Source of the DNA: Leptospira soteropolitanensis
GTDB taxonomy: Bacteria > Spirochaetota > Leptospiria > Leptospirales > Leptospiraceae
NCBI RefSeq assembly: GCF_026151655.1
Contig: NZ_JAMQPN010000002.1
Location: 558,001 to 622,000, forward strand
Direction: 5' to 3'
Length of the DNA stretch: 64,000 nucleotides
Shown here piece after piece: positions 37,075-46,275 of the stretch. The stretch's first letter is position 1, and each line of letters begins with the position of its first letter. Under the pieces are notes generated by a model. The model saw only the letters and a list, made by a program, of their open reading frames with translations. It was not told the origin of the DNA and did not search any database. A program made the translations under genes and the position numbers.

Positions 37075-38283
37075 TCAACCGTGTAGGTTGAGTAAATGAC
37101 CTAACTTTGTTTTTTTCGTCTGTAAGTAACGAGTATTTTCTTCCACGGGATCAATCTCAATGGGAACTCGTTCTGTTACATGTAAATTGTAACCTTCGAG
37201 ACCCACAATCTTACGAGGGTTATTCGTGATGAGCTTCATTTGTTTCACCCCAATATCCCGTAAAATCTGAGCCCCGATTCCGTATTCTCTTAGGTCAGGA
37301 GCAAATCCCAATTTTTCATTGGCTTCGACTGTATCGAGTCCACCCTCTTGCAAAGAATAAGCTTTCAGTTTGTTGATGATTCCAATCCCGCGCCCTTCTT
37401 GGCGCATATAAAGAAGAACCCCTGTTCCTTCTTTTTCAATCATACGCAGAGCATTGTGGAGTTGGGGACCACAATCACAACGCTGCGAAGAAAAAATATC
37501 TCCTGTCAAACATTCACTATGAACTCGAACAAGCACTGGTTTTTCAGGATCGATCTCACCTTTCACAAGAGCCATATGAATTTTATCATCAATTTGGGTG
37601 GAATAAGCTTTGATTTTAAAATCACCAAACTCAGTTGGTAAATTTGCTTCCACTTCCAAATGAATTAATTTCTCTTTATGCCTTCTGTAACGAATTAAGT
37701 CTTCAATGGTGTAAATATTAAGTCCGTGGGTTTTTGCAAATTTTTCCAAATCTGGAATTCTTGCCATCGATCCATCGTCATTCATGATTTCACAAATGAC
37801 ACCACTCGGGTAAAGACCCGCTAACTTTGCCAAGTCGACTGCGGCTTCCGTATGGCCAGCCCTTCGTAAAACTCCACCCGTAACAGCTTGCAACGGAAAC
37901 ATATGGCCGGGACGCATCAAATCTTCCGATTTGGTCTTTGGATCGAGGAGCGCTTCCACCGTTTTAGCTCTGTCTGGTGCCGAAATTCCCGTAGTCGTTC
38001 CGTGTTTAGCATCCACAGAAACGGTAAAGGCTGTTCCGTGTTTATCTCCCAAGGAAAGATCATCCACCATCTTTCCGAGACCAAGTGTTTGTAACCTTTC
38101 CCTTTCCATCGGGACACAAATGAGTCCGCGACCGTGAGTTGCCATAAAGTTAATTTTGTCTTTGTCTGCAAATTGGGAAGCACAGACCAAATCTCCTTCG
38201 TTTTCTCTGTCTTCAGAGTCGACAAGAATGATCATTTTGCCTTGGCGGATTTCTTCGATTGCTTCTTCGATCGGACGTATCAT
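37075..38283 (-). CDS. ribBA: Bifunctional DHBP synthase / GTP cyclohydrolase II
   Basis: 402 residues; makes both riboflavin precursors. The RibB half (1-200) has [12 protein letters not shown] and [14 protein letters not shown] with metal-binding acidic residues. The RibA half (205-402) has the zinc cysteines in [18 protein letters not shown] and the GTP-site region [16 protein letters not shown]. It is transcribed alone here; ribD and ribE lie about 0.5 kb away beyond a STAS gene. No FMN riboswitch was recognised upstream. Confidence 0.96.
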   Translation of the reverse strand: MIRPIEEAIEEIRQGKMIILVDSEDRENEGDLVCASQFADKDKINFMATHGRGLICVPMERERLQTLGLGKMVDDLSLGDKHGTAFTVSVDAKHGTTTGISAPDRAKTVEALLDPKTKSEDLMRPGHMFPLQAVTGGVLRRAGHTEAAVDLAKLAGLYPSGVICEIMNDDGSMARIPDLEKFAKTHGLNIYTIEDLIRYRRHKEKLIHLEVEANLPTEFGDFKIKAYSTQIDDKIHMALVKGEIDPEKPVLVRVHSECLTGDIFSSQRCDCGPQLHNALRMIEKEGTGVLLYMRQEGRGIGIINKLKAYSLQEGGLDTVEANEKLGFAPDLREYGIGAQILRDIGVKQMKLITNNPRKIVGLEGYNLHVTERVPIEIDPVEENTRYLQTKKTKLGHLLNLHG

Positions 38284-38401
38284 TGGGGAAGGCCTCTATA
38301 TACTAAAACTCTGAAAGCCGTTCCGAATTAAAGAAGATTCCCAAAGAAAGTCATTGATTTTTCCCCTTTCTTTTGTCTAAATATTCCGGATCGGAGGTCA
38401 T

Positions 38402-38782
38402 GTGGAACTGAAACTAAACGCAACGGGAAAGATCAAAACCATTGAAATTGCAGGAAAATTCGATATCGAATCCACAGAGGAATTTGAGTCAATCTTTGCA
38501 AAACTCATTGAACCAAACCCAAGTATCGTTTCCATCGAAATGAGCCGCCTCGACTATATTGATTCTTCTGGAATTGGGTCTCTTATCAAAAGCCTCAATT
38601 CACTCAAAAACAAAAAAGGCAAACTCATCCTTGTTGGTATGAAGCCAATGATTTTAAACGTATTCAAATTAGCAAAATTAGATATGTTTTTTGAAATTAT
38701 GAATGAAATGGATTTTCGTACCAAATATATTTCCGATGACGATACCGATTCCGAAATTGACGATCTTCTAAAACGGAACTAA
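38402..38782 (+). CDS. STAS-domain anti-sigma factor antagonist
   Basis: 126 residues, a single STAS domain. The conserved phosphorylatable Ser lies in DYIDSSGIGSL near residue 58, as in SpoIIAA/RsbV. In such systems a kinase phosphorylates and a SpoIIE-type phosphatase (such as that encoded at 19239-20978) reactivates the protein, but no kinase is beside it. A short acidic C-terminal tail follows the domain. The start is GTG, with GGAGG 5 nt upstream. It is convergent with ribE, overlapping by 4 bp. Confidence 0.9.
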   Translation: MELKLNATGKIKTIEIAGKFDIESTEEFESIFAKLIEPNPSIVSIEMSRLDYIDSSGIGSLIKSLNSLKNKKGKLILVGMKPMILNVFKLAKLDMFFEIMNEMDFRTKYISDDDTDSEIDDLLKRN

Positions 38783-39387
38783 GACCCAGACCTCTGTTCC
38801 AAATAGTTTTCAATGTACTTGGCAAGTACATCCACTTCGACATTTAGCCTCTGGTCTTTTTTCCAAGTATTTGCATTGGTTTTTTCCATTGTCTCTGGAA
38901 TCAGGATGAGTTGGATATTTCCATCTTTAACATCAACCACAGTTAAGCTGATCCCATCCAATGTCACCGACCCTTTTTTTACAAAATAACGTTGTAACTC
39001 TTTTGGAATCTCCACCCAAAACTCTTCCACTTCCGTCTCGATTTTTTTTCGACTGATTACTTTTGCCATTCCGTCCACATGGCCCTGAACCATATGTCCC
39101 CCGAAACGTTGTCCAAGTGCCATCGCTCGTTCTAAATTTACAGTAGAACCTTCCCCTAACCTAGACAAGTTGGTAAGTTCAAGTGATTTAAACGAAGCAT
39201 AAAATTTGAATAAATTGCCTAGGTCGCTAAATTCAGTGACCGTCATACAAGCACCATTGATGGCAATCGAATCTCCTATTTTTAAATCCGGATTTTCCCA
39301 TTCTGTTTCAATTGTGAATTGGATTCCCGAATCAATTGGTTCGATCGTGATGACTTTTCCGAGGGTTTCGACAAGACCAGTAAACAT
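38779..39387 (-). CDS. ribE: Riboflavin synthase, alpha subunit
   Basis: 202 residues formed from two repeated lumazine-binding domains, starting MFTGLVETLGKV and GGHMVQGHVDGMAKV, with matched NGACMTV and DGISLTVV motifs. It dismutates 6,7-dimethyl-8-ribityllumazine to riboflavin. It starts 3 bp after the ribD stop. The lumazine synthase gene (ribH) is not in the window. Confidence 0.95.
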   Translation of the reverse strand: MFTGLVETLGKVITIEPIDSGIQFTIETEWENPDLKIGDSIAINGACMTVTEFSDLGNLFKFYASFKSLELTNLSRLGEGSTVNLERAMALGQRFGGHMVQGHVDGMAKVISRKKIETEVEEFWVEIPKELQRYFVKKGSVTLDGISLTVVDVKDGNIQLILIPETMEKTNANTWKKDQRLNVEVDVLAKYIENYLEQRSGS

Positions 39388-39390
39388 ACG

Positions 39391-40632
39391 CTAAATACTC
39401 CTCCCGAGTTTCCTGATAAAAATACGGTTTGTTCCGACTAGATATTCAGAAACCAATGGTTCATTATGATATAAAAAAGGAATTCCATTCGGAATGGATT
39501 TATTCTCATTTCGAATTTCTAAAATTCGATCCGCTTCAGTAAGTTCATTTTGAAGGAACCTAGGAAAAAAACTTCCTGCTTCACATAACAAAGTATTAAT
39601 GCCAAGGTCTCCGAGAATTTCTAAAAACTTATCACCTTCATCTGAATAAATAAATACAGCTTCATAAGGGGAAAGGATTTTGATTTGATCCTCTAGTTCA
39701 TTTGAGATAGGTTTTGAATCATCATCAATTAGAATAAAAAAAATACATTTTTTGATTCCAAACTTTTCAGTTAATTCCCTTTGTTTTGCAAAAAAAGCAT
39801 CAGTTGGGAGATGGTTTAGATCCAAAAAAAAGATACGAAATGGTTGGTAAACCTCTTCTTCTAGGCGATGCAATTTTTCAGATTCTTTTGTGTAAAGTAA
39901 TACAGAAGAGATGAGTCCAGCACCCGCTTCAAAAAAAGGTTCTAATTCCGTAACTCTTTTTGCAGGTTTTTGTGACTGAACCATCTCATCCGTAATTCGA
40001 AAATGGAGAGAAGGCGAATCGATAAAGACCGTTCCAGGTCCAACAGCAATCGCATCCATTTTAGCTCGAAAGATTTGCAAATATAGATCCATCTCTTCTG
40101 AGCTCACCCGTTCCTTCTCTTTTTCTTTCGAAGCATAATTTCCTTCGATCGATGTGGCTGCTTTGATCCAGACCCAAGGGCGCCCCGTTTGGATTCTATG
40201 CAAGAAACCTTGTAAAAAAGGAAGGGAAACCTTTGCAAGCATGGGATCTAAGGCTACAGAAATTCCAGACTCAGAGTATTTTTCCCAATCCCCAGAAGTC
40301 ACTAAGGGGTTAGGATCCTTCCATCCTAGTTTGATTTCTTTTGGTTTTTTTTCGATCACCAAATCACGGCAAGGTGGTGTTTTTCCAAAATGTGTACAAG
40401 GTTCTAAACTGACAGAAAGAATTTGGTTTTCATTGACACTCGTATAACGAGAATAAAGTTCCCTCTCCGCATGATTGCCACCAAATTTTTGGGTATGGGC
40501 ACTGGCAAGAATAGAGCCAGTTTCATCCGTTAATACAGCCGAAACGGGAGGGTTGGCACCGGTTTTTCCCATTGCCAAAAACCCAAGTAGCGAATGCAGA
40601 GAATAAGTTTCCTTTCTTTTCTCTGCATTCAT
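39391..40632 (-). CDS. ribD: Bifunctional riboflavin-biosynthesis deaminase/reductase
   Basis: 413 residues from the ATG at 40632, preferred over the frame opening at 40698, which overlaps secF. The N-terminal deaminase has zinc motifs HAERE and PCTHFGKTPPC. The C-terminal reductase half (about 150-413) is more divergent, with WVWIKAATSIEG, AVGPGTVFIDSPSLHFR and a late CEAGSFFPRFL. It makes 5-amino-6-ribitylamino-uracil phosphate. Ten bp separate it from secF, continuing the minus-strand run. Confidence 0.88.
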   Translation of the reverse strand: MNAEKRKETYSLHSLLGFLAMGKTGANPPVSAVLTDETGSILASAHTQKFGGNHAERELYSRYTSVNENQILSVSLEPCTHFGKTPPCRDLVIEKKPKEIKLGWKDPNPLVTSGDWEKYSESGISVALDPMLAKVSLPFLQGFLHRIQTGRPWVWIKAATSIEGNYASKEKEKERVSSEEMDLYLQIFRAKMDAIAVGPGTVFIDSPSLHFRITDEMVQSQKPAKRVTELEPFFEAGAGLISSVLLYTKESEKLHRLEEEVYQPFRIFFLDLNHLPTDAFFAKQRELTEKFGIKKCIFFILIDDDSKPISNELEDQIKILSPYEAVFIYSDEGDKFLEILGDLGINTLLCEAGSFFPRFLQNELTEADRILEIRNENKSIPNGIPFLYHNEPLVSEYLVGTNRIFIRKLGRSI

Positions 40633-40642
40633 AATACTTTTG

Positions 40643-41581
40643 TTATGCGAATCGTTTTTTCCTGAGTTGGTCGTAAATCTCAGAAATAGGCGCTGCAATA
40701 TAGATGGAAGAATATGTTCCTACAATTACACCAAAAAGAAGAACAAAGGCAAAATCATACAATTCCACTGCCCCACCTACGATGATTGCCACAACAGAAA
40801 TCATTGTTGTAAAGGAAGTATTGATGGTTCTACCCAAGGTTTGAGTGATGGAAACATTAATGATATTAGAAAGAGCTAAATTGTCTTTTCCATGTGCATT
40901 TTCTCTAATTCGATCAAACACCACAATTTTATCGTTAATGGAATAACCAAGGAGAGTGAGAAGTGCGGCAATGATCGGAACACTTGGTTTGATTTGTAAA
41001 AAACCAATAAGGGCCAAAGTCATGAGAATATCATGAACCAGAGCAATGGAAGAAGCCAATGCAAACTTAAACTGTGAACGAATACTCAAATACAAAAGAA
41101 TGATAGCAAGTGTTGTGAGAAGAAGTGTGATTCCCACTTCCGTCAACTCACCACCTACCACTGCTCCCACTTGGTCAGCCGAAAGAACTTTTTCTTTAGG
41201 AAGTTTGTATTCGTATCTTAGGAGTTGGACAAAACGATCAATCGCAGAAGTAGAAGACTCCCTGTTCGCCTCTGGAATTTCTTTGTACAAAGTTTCTATG
41301 GTATCTAGTGATCCAAGTCCGATATCTAACTGATATATGTTCTTTTCTTTCTCTAGAAGGATCACAACAGCTTCGATATTTTTCGATTGAAAATATCCTT
41401 CTAAGTCAGCACGAGTTTTATCAGCAGGAAGTTCCACAACAGTGCGGAGCCCACCATTAAAATCAAGTGAGTGAGCAAATCCACCGTATTTACCAAAGGT
41501 GATGGCAAACCCGAGAACTATTGCTAAAAAGGAAAAACTAAGAGTAAAATATTTATACTTTGTGAAATTAATATTACGCAT
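40643..41581 (-). CDS. secF: Protein-export membrane protein SecF
   Basis: 312 residues from the ATG at 41581, chosen because AAGGAGA lies just upstream; it overlaps the secD stop by 8 bp. Six membrane segments; hallmark motifs LDFNGGLRTVVELP near the N-terminus, GAVVGGELTEVG, and GYSINDKIVVFDRIREN in the transmembrane core. Together with SecD it uses the proton gradient to help pull exported proteins through SecYEG. Confidence 0.95.
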   Translation of the reverse strand: MRNINFTKYKYFTLSFSFLAIVLGFAITFGKYGGFAHSLDFNGGLRTVVELPADKTRADLEGYFQSKNIEAVVILLEKEKNIYQLDIGLGSLDTIETLYKEIPEANRESSTSAIDRFVQLLRYEYKLPKEKVLSADQVGAVVGGELTEVGITLLLTTLAIILLYLSIRSQFKFALASSIALVHDILMTLALIGFLQIKPSVPIIAALLTLLGYSINDKIVVFDRIRENAHGKDNLALSNIINVSITQTLGRTINTSFTTMISVVAIIVGGAVELYDFAFVLLFGVIVGTYSSIYIAAPISEIYDQLRKKRFA

Positions 41582-43508
41582 TTTTTGTCTCCTTTTTTCC
41601 AAAGAAGAAAGGTCTTAAATTTAAATGATGAACACCCATTCTGTTTACGGTAAGTTCCATAAATAATCTGGAGAGGAAAAGAGAAGTAAAGAGAGTTGTG
41701 ACAATCCCCCAACAAAGAGTGATCGCAAAACCTTTGATAGGTCCATTTCCAAGTCGAATCATTAAAATCCCCGCTATGAGTGTAGTAACGTTTGCATCCA
41801 TAATGGTCCAAAATGCATTTTCAAAACCACGTGTGACCGCAATCGAAAGCGCTCTACCTTCCTCAATCTCTTCTCTGATCCTTTCATAAATGATCACGTT
41901 CGCATCGACCGCCATACCAGCAGTCAAAATGATCCCTGCGATCCCTGGAAGTGTTAATGTAAAATCCATAAGAGTTAAAAGTGCGGCTAAAATGACGAGG
42001 TTGATAAGAAGGGAAATATCAGCAATAAATCCACCTAACCTGTAATAGAAGATCATATAAATCATTACCAGGAAAAACCCAATTGCTACCGCCTTCACAC
42101 CCACTTCGATTGATTCAATTCCCAGAGTTGGTCCAATGAATCGCATCTCCAAAACAGAAAGTGGAATGGGAAGTGCTCCTTCTGAAATTACGTTTGCCAA
42201 TCGAATGGCTTCTTGTTCAGAAAAACTTCCCGAAATTTCTGCCCTACCACCTGCAATTGGATCGTTGATCACTGGATTAGAGATTACTTTATCTCCCCAA
42301 ACAATTGCTAGGTTTCGGCCACGGTTTTGCGAAGTAAGATCAAAAAACTTTTCGGCTCCGTTAGGAGTGAGTGTAAAACTAACCATCCAACCATAAGAAT
42401 TGGAGTTATAGGACGGTTGGGCATTGGTCATATCATTGCCGGATAAAGCAATTTTACGTTCCAAAACCACAAAACTACGAGGAAGAAGTGCAGACTTTGC
42501 CGCATTTCCGCGAGCCCACATAGCATAAACTTTAAAGTCTTTTGGAATGTTGTATTTCTTTTCCAAACCTTCCAAGAACTCATCTTGGGCCTTTTTCCCT
42601 GCTTTATTTTTTACAAGTTCTTGGAATAAGAAAATATCAGTATTTTCTCTTTTTCCTAAATCCATCATACGACGTTCGTTGTCCGCAATTTGGCTTTTAT
42701 AAAGGAAAGGTGTTGGCTCTTCCAAACGATATTCAACTGTTTCGGTATTTTGTAAAATTTCTAAAATAGCGGCTGAGTTAGCAACACCGGGAAGCGAAAC
42801 TTCGATCGCATCTTGTTCTTTTTGGATACGAACTTGAGGTTCTGTTAGGTTTTGAGTCGTGAGACGATTGTCGATAATCATCTTCGCTTTTTCTAATTCC
42901 ACAATTTTACGCATAGGAGAAAGATCAAAACTAGATTCAATTTCCGTGAGTCTTGATTTTGCTTTTTCTTTTTCTTCTGGTTTAGTTGCTGGGTTACTGA
43001 GTGTTAGGTTCAGTTCCGCTAATTCTTTTGCGTAGAGGTCTTTCAGCTTAGAAGTATAATCATCAAAGTCACCTTTAAGGACTACTCGCATTCCCCCTTG
43101 CAAATCAAGACCTAACTTAATGGATAAAGATTTTCCACCGCGAATCGTTTCTTCAATCCAAGTAGGTTCTAATTTGTTTTTGGATTCACTGACCAAAGAT
43201 TGATTTTCTTGGGAGATTTGATTGATCTTTGCAGAAGTAATGAATCGTCCTTTGACTATGTAAAAAGGATTCTCTTTGGGAGGAAGGGTTCCTTGTGGTT
43301 CAATGGTCCATCCAGAAGTTTTGCCATAATCTTTAGCCCAACGTTCAAAAAGAGCATTTACCAAAACTTTTTGATCAGCTTCTGGTAAATTATATACGTC
43401 TTCTTTCACAACGATCTTTAAAGTGCGATCGGCAAAGTTCGGATACAATATTGTAAAAGAAACCGCCAGAATCAAAAAAGGAAGAATCAATAGTCGATAC
43501 GATTGCAA
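41574..43508 (-). CDS. secD: Protein-export membrane protein SecD
   Basis: 644 residues. The N-terminal segment and large periplasmic P1 domain (LGLDLQGGMRVVL at about 130) precede the C-terminal membrane core with GMAVDANVIIYERIREE, conserved in SecD. It starts at a TTG (43508), supported by AGGAG about 9 nt upstream. It is coupled to secF by an 8-bp overlap and lies downstream of yajC, the usual order, here with one extra gene between. Confidence 0.95.
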   Translation of the reverse strand: MQSYRLLILPFLILAVSFTILYPNFADRTLKIVVKEDVYNLPEADQKVLVNALFERWAKDYGKTSGWTIEPQGTLPPKENPFYIVKGRFITSAKINQISQENQSLVSESKNKLEPTWIEETIRGGKSLSIKLGLDLQGGMRVVLKGDFDDYTSKLKDLYAKELAELNLTLSNPATKPEEKEKAKSRLTEIESSFDLSPMRKIVELEKAKMIIDNRLTTQNLTEPQVRIQKEQDAIEVSLPGVANSAAILEILQNTETVEYRLEEPTPFLYKSQIADNERRMMDLGKRENTDIFLFQELVKNKAGKKAQDEFLEGLEKKYNIPKDFKVYAMWARGNAAKSALLPRSFVVLERKIALSGNDMTNAQPSYNSNSYGWMVSFTLTPNGAEKFFDLTSQNRGRNLAIVWGDKVISNPVINDPIAGGRAEISGSFSEQEAIRLANVISEGALPIPLSVLEMRFIGPTLGIESIEVGVKAVAIGFFLVMIYMIFYYRLGGFIADISLLINLVILAALLTLMDFTLTLPGIAGIILTAGMAVDANVIIYERIREEIEEGRALSIAVTRGFENAFWTIMDANVTTLIAGILMIRLGNGPIKGFAITLCWGIVTTLFTSLFLSRLFMELTVNRMGVHHLNLRPFFFGKKETKNA

Positions 43509-43529
43509 GTTAGTTTGCTCCTAAAATTA

Positions 43530-44168
43530 TTATCTTCTATAAGAACGACTGCTAGATCCCGGGCGAGCGGATCTAAGTCTGTAAAAAGCAAATAGTATGA
43601 TAATCCCAAGGATCATCATTGCTTTTTTATATTTAGCAAAAAAATCAGAGAAACTAAACAGAGATTTTCCCGTTTCTTTGTTGGAAGAGAGGTTTGTTTC
43701 CACACTTCCAGTTTCTGTTTTTCCCATTTTTAAATCCGAAGCAAAACCCGGAAGTCCCGTTGGTTCCACAGATACAGTAGAATCCATCCACAGACCATTA
43801 CTCGCTACTTCCTCTTCTTCCACAACCGCTACTTGTTTGTCTAAACCAGGAAGGGATTTGTCTGTTACAGGAACAGTTGTATTCTGATTGGGATTTGAAA
43901 CTAGGTTTGTGTTTTGAGGAAGAGTCTCCCCTGTGAGTTGGTTTTGTTTGGATTTCTTTTTCGATTTCTTCTTTTTACCTGTAGTGGTTCCAGTTGTAGT
44001 CACAATGTTTGTTTGTTTTTTTGTTGTGATTACATTTGTTTCTTCTTTGGGTTTGGTGGTTGTCGATTTAGGTTTATCATTTACCTTATCTAAAAAATCC
44101 AAACCCTCCTGTGCAAAGAGGGAAACAGAAAAACAAAGTGTTACGGTAACTAAGAAGAGTCTCTTCAT
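43530..44168 (-). CDS. Unknown membrane protein encoded inside the yajC-secDF operon
   Basis: 212 residues. Signal peptide (MKRLFLVTVTLCFSVSLFAQ), then about 150 residues of low-complexity Thr/Lys/Asn/Gln/Ser-rich sequence including a block of lysines (GKKKKSKKKSK), and one C-terminal membrane segment (AMMILGIIILFAFYRL) followed by an Arg-rich end. The ORF lies 1 bp from yajC and 21 bp from secD, in the same direction, so it is surely expressed with them. No family is recognised. An accessory role at the Sec translocon is a reasonable inference only. Confidence 0.75.
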   Translation of the reverse strand: MKRLFLVTVTLCFSVSLFAQEGLDFLDKVNDKPKSTTTKPKEETNVITTKKQTNIVTTTGTTTGKKKKSKKKSKQNQLTGETLPQNTNLVSNPNQNTTVPVTDKSLPGLDKQVAVVEEEEVASNGLWMDSTVSVEPTGLPGFASDLKMGKTETGSVETNLSSNKETGKSLFSFSDFFAKYKKAMMILGIIILFAFYRLRSARPGSSSRSYRR

Positions 44169-44169
44169 C

Positions 44170-44493
44170 TTAGGCTTTCTTCTTCAGAATAGCGCTAGTT
44201 TCAAAAGTTATGTTCGTGTTCGCAGCAACACTCAAAACAACGGTTTCGTTATTGTCTTTGAACTCAACAATCTTTCCGTGAAGGCCGCTACTTGTGACAA
44301 CACTATCCCCTTTTTGGAGGTTAGTGATCATTTCTTTACGTTTTTTCTCTTCTTTTTTATTCGGAAGAATCACAAGAAAGTACATAGCAACTAACATGAT
44401 CGGAATGATGATGAGAGATTGTAGAGACGACTTTGCACCCTCTTCTTGGGCAAGGATTAGAATTTCTGGTGTTAAAAAGTTAAAATTGAGCAT
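44170..44493 (-). CDS. yajC: Sec translocon accessory protein YajC
   Basis: 107 residues with one membrane segment (SLIIIPIMLVAMYFLVIL) and the family motif NKKEEKKRKEMITNLQKGDSVVTSSGLHGKIVE. It associates with SecDF at the inner membrane. It heads the yajC-unknown-secD-secF group and lies 26 bp after trpD. Confidence 0.93.
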   Translation of the reverse strand: MLNFNFLTPEILILAQEEGAKSSLQSLIIIPIMLVAMYFLVILPNKKEEKKRKEMITNLQKGDSVVTSSGLHGKIVEFKDNNETVVLSVAANTNITFETSAILKKKA

Positions 44494-44519
44494 AGCTATT
44501 TATCCAATGTTTATAGGCC

Positions 44520-45548
44520 TTATCTTAAATTCAATGTTTCATGAACGAATCGGAGAACTTTTTTCTCGAGGAGAGCTGCTTTTGCTGTTTCGTACCCTGT
44601 TCTTATATCGTTTGTGGCACCTAGCAAAAACATAGCCACCCCAGCATTGAGAGCCACCATTGCCGTTCCCCCCGTAGGTTCTTTTGGGTCAAGAACTGCA
44701 CGAAATAGGCTTTCTGCCCCTTCTTTAGAAGAAGAGAAAACGGTGTTTCTGTCCAATTCTTTGGAATTTAGGCCAAGTTCTCCAGGTGTAAAGGTAAATT
44801 CGTTGGTTTCCTTTCCGTCAAAATATGCATAATCGGTTTCTTCAAAGATAGAAAATTCATCCAATCCGTCTCGTGAATGGCAGACAATCGCACGTTTAGA
44901 GCCAAGTCTTCCCAAAATCTCCGCCATCGGTAAACAGAGAGATTTATCATAAACACCGACCATTTGGTGGGTAGGCGAAAAAGGATTGGAGAGAGGCCCA
45001 ATTAAATTAAAAAATGTGCGAAAACCTAAGGCAGTACGAACCGGGCCTGCATATTTCATCGCTGGGTGCCAAGCGGGAGCAAACAAAAATACAAACCCTG
45101 TGCGTAGGAATTCAGATTCCGAATCTGCAGTGGACTGGTCTAGTTTGTAACCAAGTCCCGATAGAATATCAGAACTTCCAGAAAGAGAGGAAACCGAACG
45201 ATTTCCGTGTTTGGCGACTTTGAACCCAAGGCTTGCCAGAGTGAGAGCCGACAGAGTCGAAACATTCAAAGTTCCTTTTCCATCTCCCCCTGTCCCACAA
45301 GTGTCTAAAAAATCAAAATCAAAATGTTTGGAAGGTTTGATGGCATGACTACGCATCGCACGAACAAATCCGTATAATTCATCCGTCGTTTCGCCCTTCA
45401 TTTTCATGGCGGTGAGAAAAGAAGCAAGGACAGGTTCAGGGACTTTTCCATCCATCACCTCACTTAAAAAAAGTTCGGCATGGTCATCCACTAGATGGTG
45501 TCCAGAAACAACTTGCCCAAGTATTTCTTTAATTGTTGGCGCGGTCAT
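44520..45548 (-). CDS. trpD: Anthranilate phosphoribosyltransferase
   Basis: 342 residues; second step of tryptophan synthesis. PRPP-binding loop DTCGTGGDGKGTLNVST and NRSVSSLSGSSDILSGLG are present, with the conserved NLIGPLSNP and HSRDGLDE motifs. The start overlaps pgsA by 20 bp. No other trp gene lies next to it, so tryptophan genes are scattered here. Confidence 0.94.
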   Translation of the reverse strand: MTAPTIKEILGQVVSGHHLVDDHAELFLSEVMDGKVPEPVLASFLTAMKMKGETTDELYGFVRAMRSHAIKPSKHFDFDFLDTCGTGGDGKGTLNVSTLSALTLASLGFKVAKHGNRSVSSLSGSSDILSGLGYKLDQSTADSESEFLRTGFVFLFAPAWHPAMKYAGPVRTALGFRTFFNLIGPLSNPFSPTHQMVGVYDKSLCLPMAEILGRLGSKRAIVCHSRDGLDEFSIFEETDYAYFDGKETNEFTFTPGELGLNSKELDRNTVFSSSKEGAESLFRAVLDPKEPTGGTAMVALNAGVAMFLLGATNDIRTGYETAKAALLEKKVLRFVHETLNLR

Positions 45549-46275
45549 AAAAAATCCTTTTGAGGTTATAAAAACTTAACAACTGATAATTGGTCACAAT
45601 ATAACGAAGCCCAGAAATAACAGTAATGAACGTTGTAAATAACATTCCAAAATAAGGAACAAACGATGCAATGGAATCAAAAAAGTCTGTAAAACTTAAA
45701 GACTCTGTGGTTTTGGCCAAAGTATAAAACTCATAGGCATGTTGTGATGCTACTTCAAAGGTAGAATAACCAGAAAGTTTTCCCATTGCATAGGTTTCGT
45801 TGATCATAGCTCTTCTTTTCCCAGAGATGAGCATAAACACGACAAGGATCATTAAAATAGCACCCATTTGGAAGGCAGTTTTTACTTTCCCCATCATAGT
45901 AGTGCGAAGGCTCTTTCCGGAACGCACAGCAATATAACGTAAAAAAGTTATGAGCATATCGCGTCCAATGATGAGAACCACCATCCAAACTTCAATAGGT
46001 TCGTGGATGAATAAAAAAGTAACAAAACATCCAATCACTAAAAATTTATCAGCGAGTGGATCGAGAAACTTTCCAAATTCCGTTTGTTGGTTCCACTTAC
46101 GTGCTAAGTATCCGTCCACAAGATCCGTGAGAGAGGCAAGAGCAAAGAGAACAAATGCGAAAATTTGGTATTCCCATTCCTTCTGGAATAAAGCAAAGAT
46201 AAAAAAAGGAAGTGCAAGAACCCGAAGGACAGTCAGTAAATTCGGGATATTGGCAATGGTTTTCCAATCTTCCAC
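45529..46275 (-). CDS. pgsA: CDP-diacylglycerol-glycerol-3-phosphate 3-phosphatidyltransferase
   Basis: 248 residues, several membrane segments; makes phosphatidylglycerol phosphate. The CDP-alcohol phosphatidyltransferase signature is complete: DLVDGYLAR, then G and two Asp in GKFLDPLAD. A central extension of roughly 60 residues before the last membrane segments is longer than in E. coli PgsA. The start is GTG at 46275, sharing a base with the rimO stop (TAGTG); TTG at 46287 is the alternative. Its nearness to a RodZ-like gene is a widely conserved pairing. Confidence 0.9.
   Translation of the reverse strand: MEDWKTIANIPNLLTVLRVLALPFFIFALFQKEWEYQIFAFVLFALASLTDLVDGYLARKWNQQTEFGKFLDPLADKFLVIGCFVTFLFIHEPIEVWMVVLIIGRDMLITFLRYIAVRSGKSLRTTMMGKVKTAFQMGAILMILVVFMLISGKRRAMINETYAMGKLSGYSTFEVASQHAYEFYTLAKTTESLSFTDFFDSIASFVPYFGMLFTTFITVISGLRYIVTNYQLLSFYNLKRIFYDRANN

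Noticed and set aside
38284..38401. FMN riboswitch upstream of ribBA
   Set aside because: The gap is short (118 bp), also holds the STAS promoter side, and shows no aptamer-like pattern.
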